A DNA stretch of 64,000 nt from Lepiota brunneoincarnata (Eukaryota; Basidiomycota; Agaricomycetes; Agaricales; Agaricaceae): positions 2,108,001-2,172,000 of the forward strand of contig JAEBUN010000002.1 in assembly GCA_023014365.1 (NCBI GenBank). The letters are read 5' to 3'. Below, piece by piece: positions 63,087 to 64,000 of this stretch. Position numbers and translations under genes: made by a program. Each line of letters begins with the position of its first letter. The stretch's first letter is position 1. A model generated the notes under the pieces. It saw nothing but the letters and a program-made list of their open reading frames with translations. It searched no databases and was not told the origin of the DNA.

Positions 63087-63982
63087 ATGGAATTCTTCAA
63101 TGACAATGGTTCCGACCCCCTCAAGCCCTCCCTGTTTGAGCTGGTTGCACAAGAACAGCTCCGAGACCTGCTGCAGCCTGCCCTAAAATACGTTCTCGCA
63201 GTGAGTTGCAATTGACATTCTTTCCGGCAGAGACGCGGTCCGAGCTAGAAATCTCTCTCCAGGTCTTCGCACAAAGATACCCCCGTTACTTGCTGAAGAT
63301 TGTCAACAGACATGAAGAGTTTTACGCAGCTATTATGCTCGTAGTAGAAAACTACTACCTCAGGAAACACAGTGAGTCCGCATATTCAAACTTCCATCCA
63401 CAAACCACCAACATTGTCCTGTGGGGCATCAGATGCTTCATTTTCTGAGAATTTTTATGGGCTCAAAAGGAGACGGAGACCATTTATCGAGACAGAACGG
63501 GCGAAGGCTGCAGTTGGAGGTATCCCTCCCGGCGAAACCTTGCGTGCTCCTGAAATTTGGCGCTCGCTTGTATTTCTGGTACCGCGTGCTTAGTTCGATC
63601 CGGTCTTGTAACGAGATGCTAATGTGATGATTAGGTTGGAATACCATGTTTGCGCGCAAAAGCGCATGACTACTATGAGGAGCTGGGAGGTAGGGGTGAG
63701 TTCCGATGTTCTCGACGAGGGGGTGGACGCTCGGCAACTGAGAGCATTGACGGAGGATGTAGGTCCTTCTGGCATTTTTTGGCACCAGCTCTAACATTCT
63801 TGCAGAGTTTTAGAGGACACCTGCGAAGAGCCTTTAAGATCGTATATCCCTGGCTCAATACATCCTTCGAAGTGTGGCTCCTAGCCTGGAATATCGCATA
63901 CCTGTTTGATAAAACACCATTTTATCGTCCTTGGTTGTCCTGGATTAGGATAGACCTTCGACGACTGGGAGTAGAAGATTTC
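63087..63982 (+). CDS. PEX12: Peroxin-12 (RING peroxin), 3' end outside window, possible frameshift
   Basis: Subunit of the Pex2/Pex10/Pex12 ubiquitin ligase that recycles Pex5. Exons 63087-63200, 63265-63371, 63433-63578, 63635 to about 63758, 63806-63982, then a donor at 63983 so the RING part is beyond the window. Family blocks: FELVAQEQLRDLLQPALKYV, FAQRYPRYLLKIVNRHEEFY, NASFSENFYGLKRRRRPFIE, GIPCLRAKAHDYYEELGG, LRRAFKIVYPWLNTSFEVWL, WNIAYLFDKTPFYRPWLSW. Between EELGG and DVLDEGVDARQLRALTED the frame is off by one nucleotide at the GGGG run 63693-63696; both sides are clearly coding. Confidence 0.9.
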
Positions 63983-64000
63983 GTATGTATGAATCTGTCC

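Overview
The window looks like nuclear DNA of a filamentous basidiomycete, most likely an agaricomycete. Genes are dense, lie on both strands, and are cut by many 45-65 nt introns with GTNNGT donors and CTNAC-like branch points. The conserved proteins (Rim15, Rpn11, Vps52, Vps17, Pex14, Pex12, Hbs1, Cox15) have fungal architectures. There is no sign of bacterial operons, plasmids or phage. Exon models were built by hand from splice signals, reading-frame continuity and family knowledge; no search was run.

Layout. 0-5 kb: RIM15-type kinase (3' end outside the window) divergent from the mitochondrial ribosomal protein bS18m gene. 6.5-10.4 kb: RPN11 (proteasome deubiquitinase), then a large unrecognised coiled-coil gene. 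10.4-16.4 kb: VPS52 (GARP), THO7/THOC7 and RNase Z. 17.5-21.4 kb: PEX14 and a VPS17-like sorting nexin, start to start with 73 bp between ATGs. 21.7-29.4 kb: three secreted or membrane hydrolases on the minus strand (M24 peptidase, DUF1680/GH127-like glycosidase with 24 exons, GH17 glucanase). 30-35.6 kb: RIB1, a single-pass membrane protein and a coiled-coil protein with a C-terminal CxxC/HxxxxH element. 35.6-40 kb: a gene-poor stretch with a badly decayed M28 (glutamate carboxypeptidase-like) pseudogene. 40.3-48.8 kb: an acyl-CoA-binding membrane protein (ACBD5-like), glutathione-dependent formaldehyde dehydrogenase, VFA1 and a polyQ/RGG protein. 49-56 kb: PRE5 (20S proteasome alpha6), COX15, BOL3-like, an EFM6-like methyltransferase and a CBM48 (Crp1-like) protein. 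56.3-64 kb: HBS1, mitochondrial SSB, a UPF0303/HbpS-like protein and PEX12 (3' end outside the window).

Functional themes: peroxisome biogenesis (PEX14, PEX12, perhaps the ACBD5-like tether), endosome-Golgi traffic (VPS52, VPS17, VFA1), proteasome (RPN11, PRE5) and mitochondria (bS18m, COX15, BOL3, SSB). Many neighbours are divergent pairs sharing short promoters.

No wholly new system was found. The points most worth a second look are the M28 pseudogene, an intron in the DUF1680 gene whose donor reads GA instead of GT, GC-AG introns in RPN11 and HBS1, a probable +1 frameshift in PEX12, and a shared CACGTG/ACGCGTCA motif pair upstream of the two proteasome genes.
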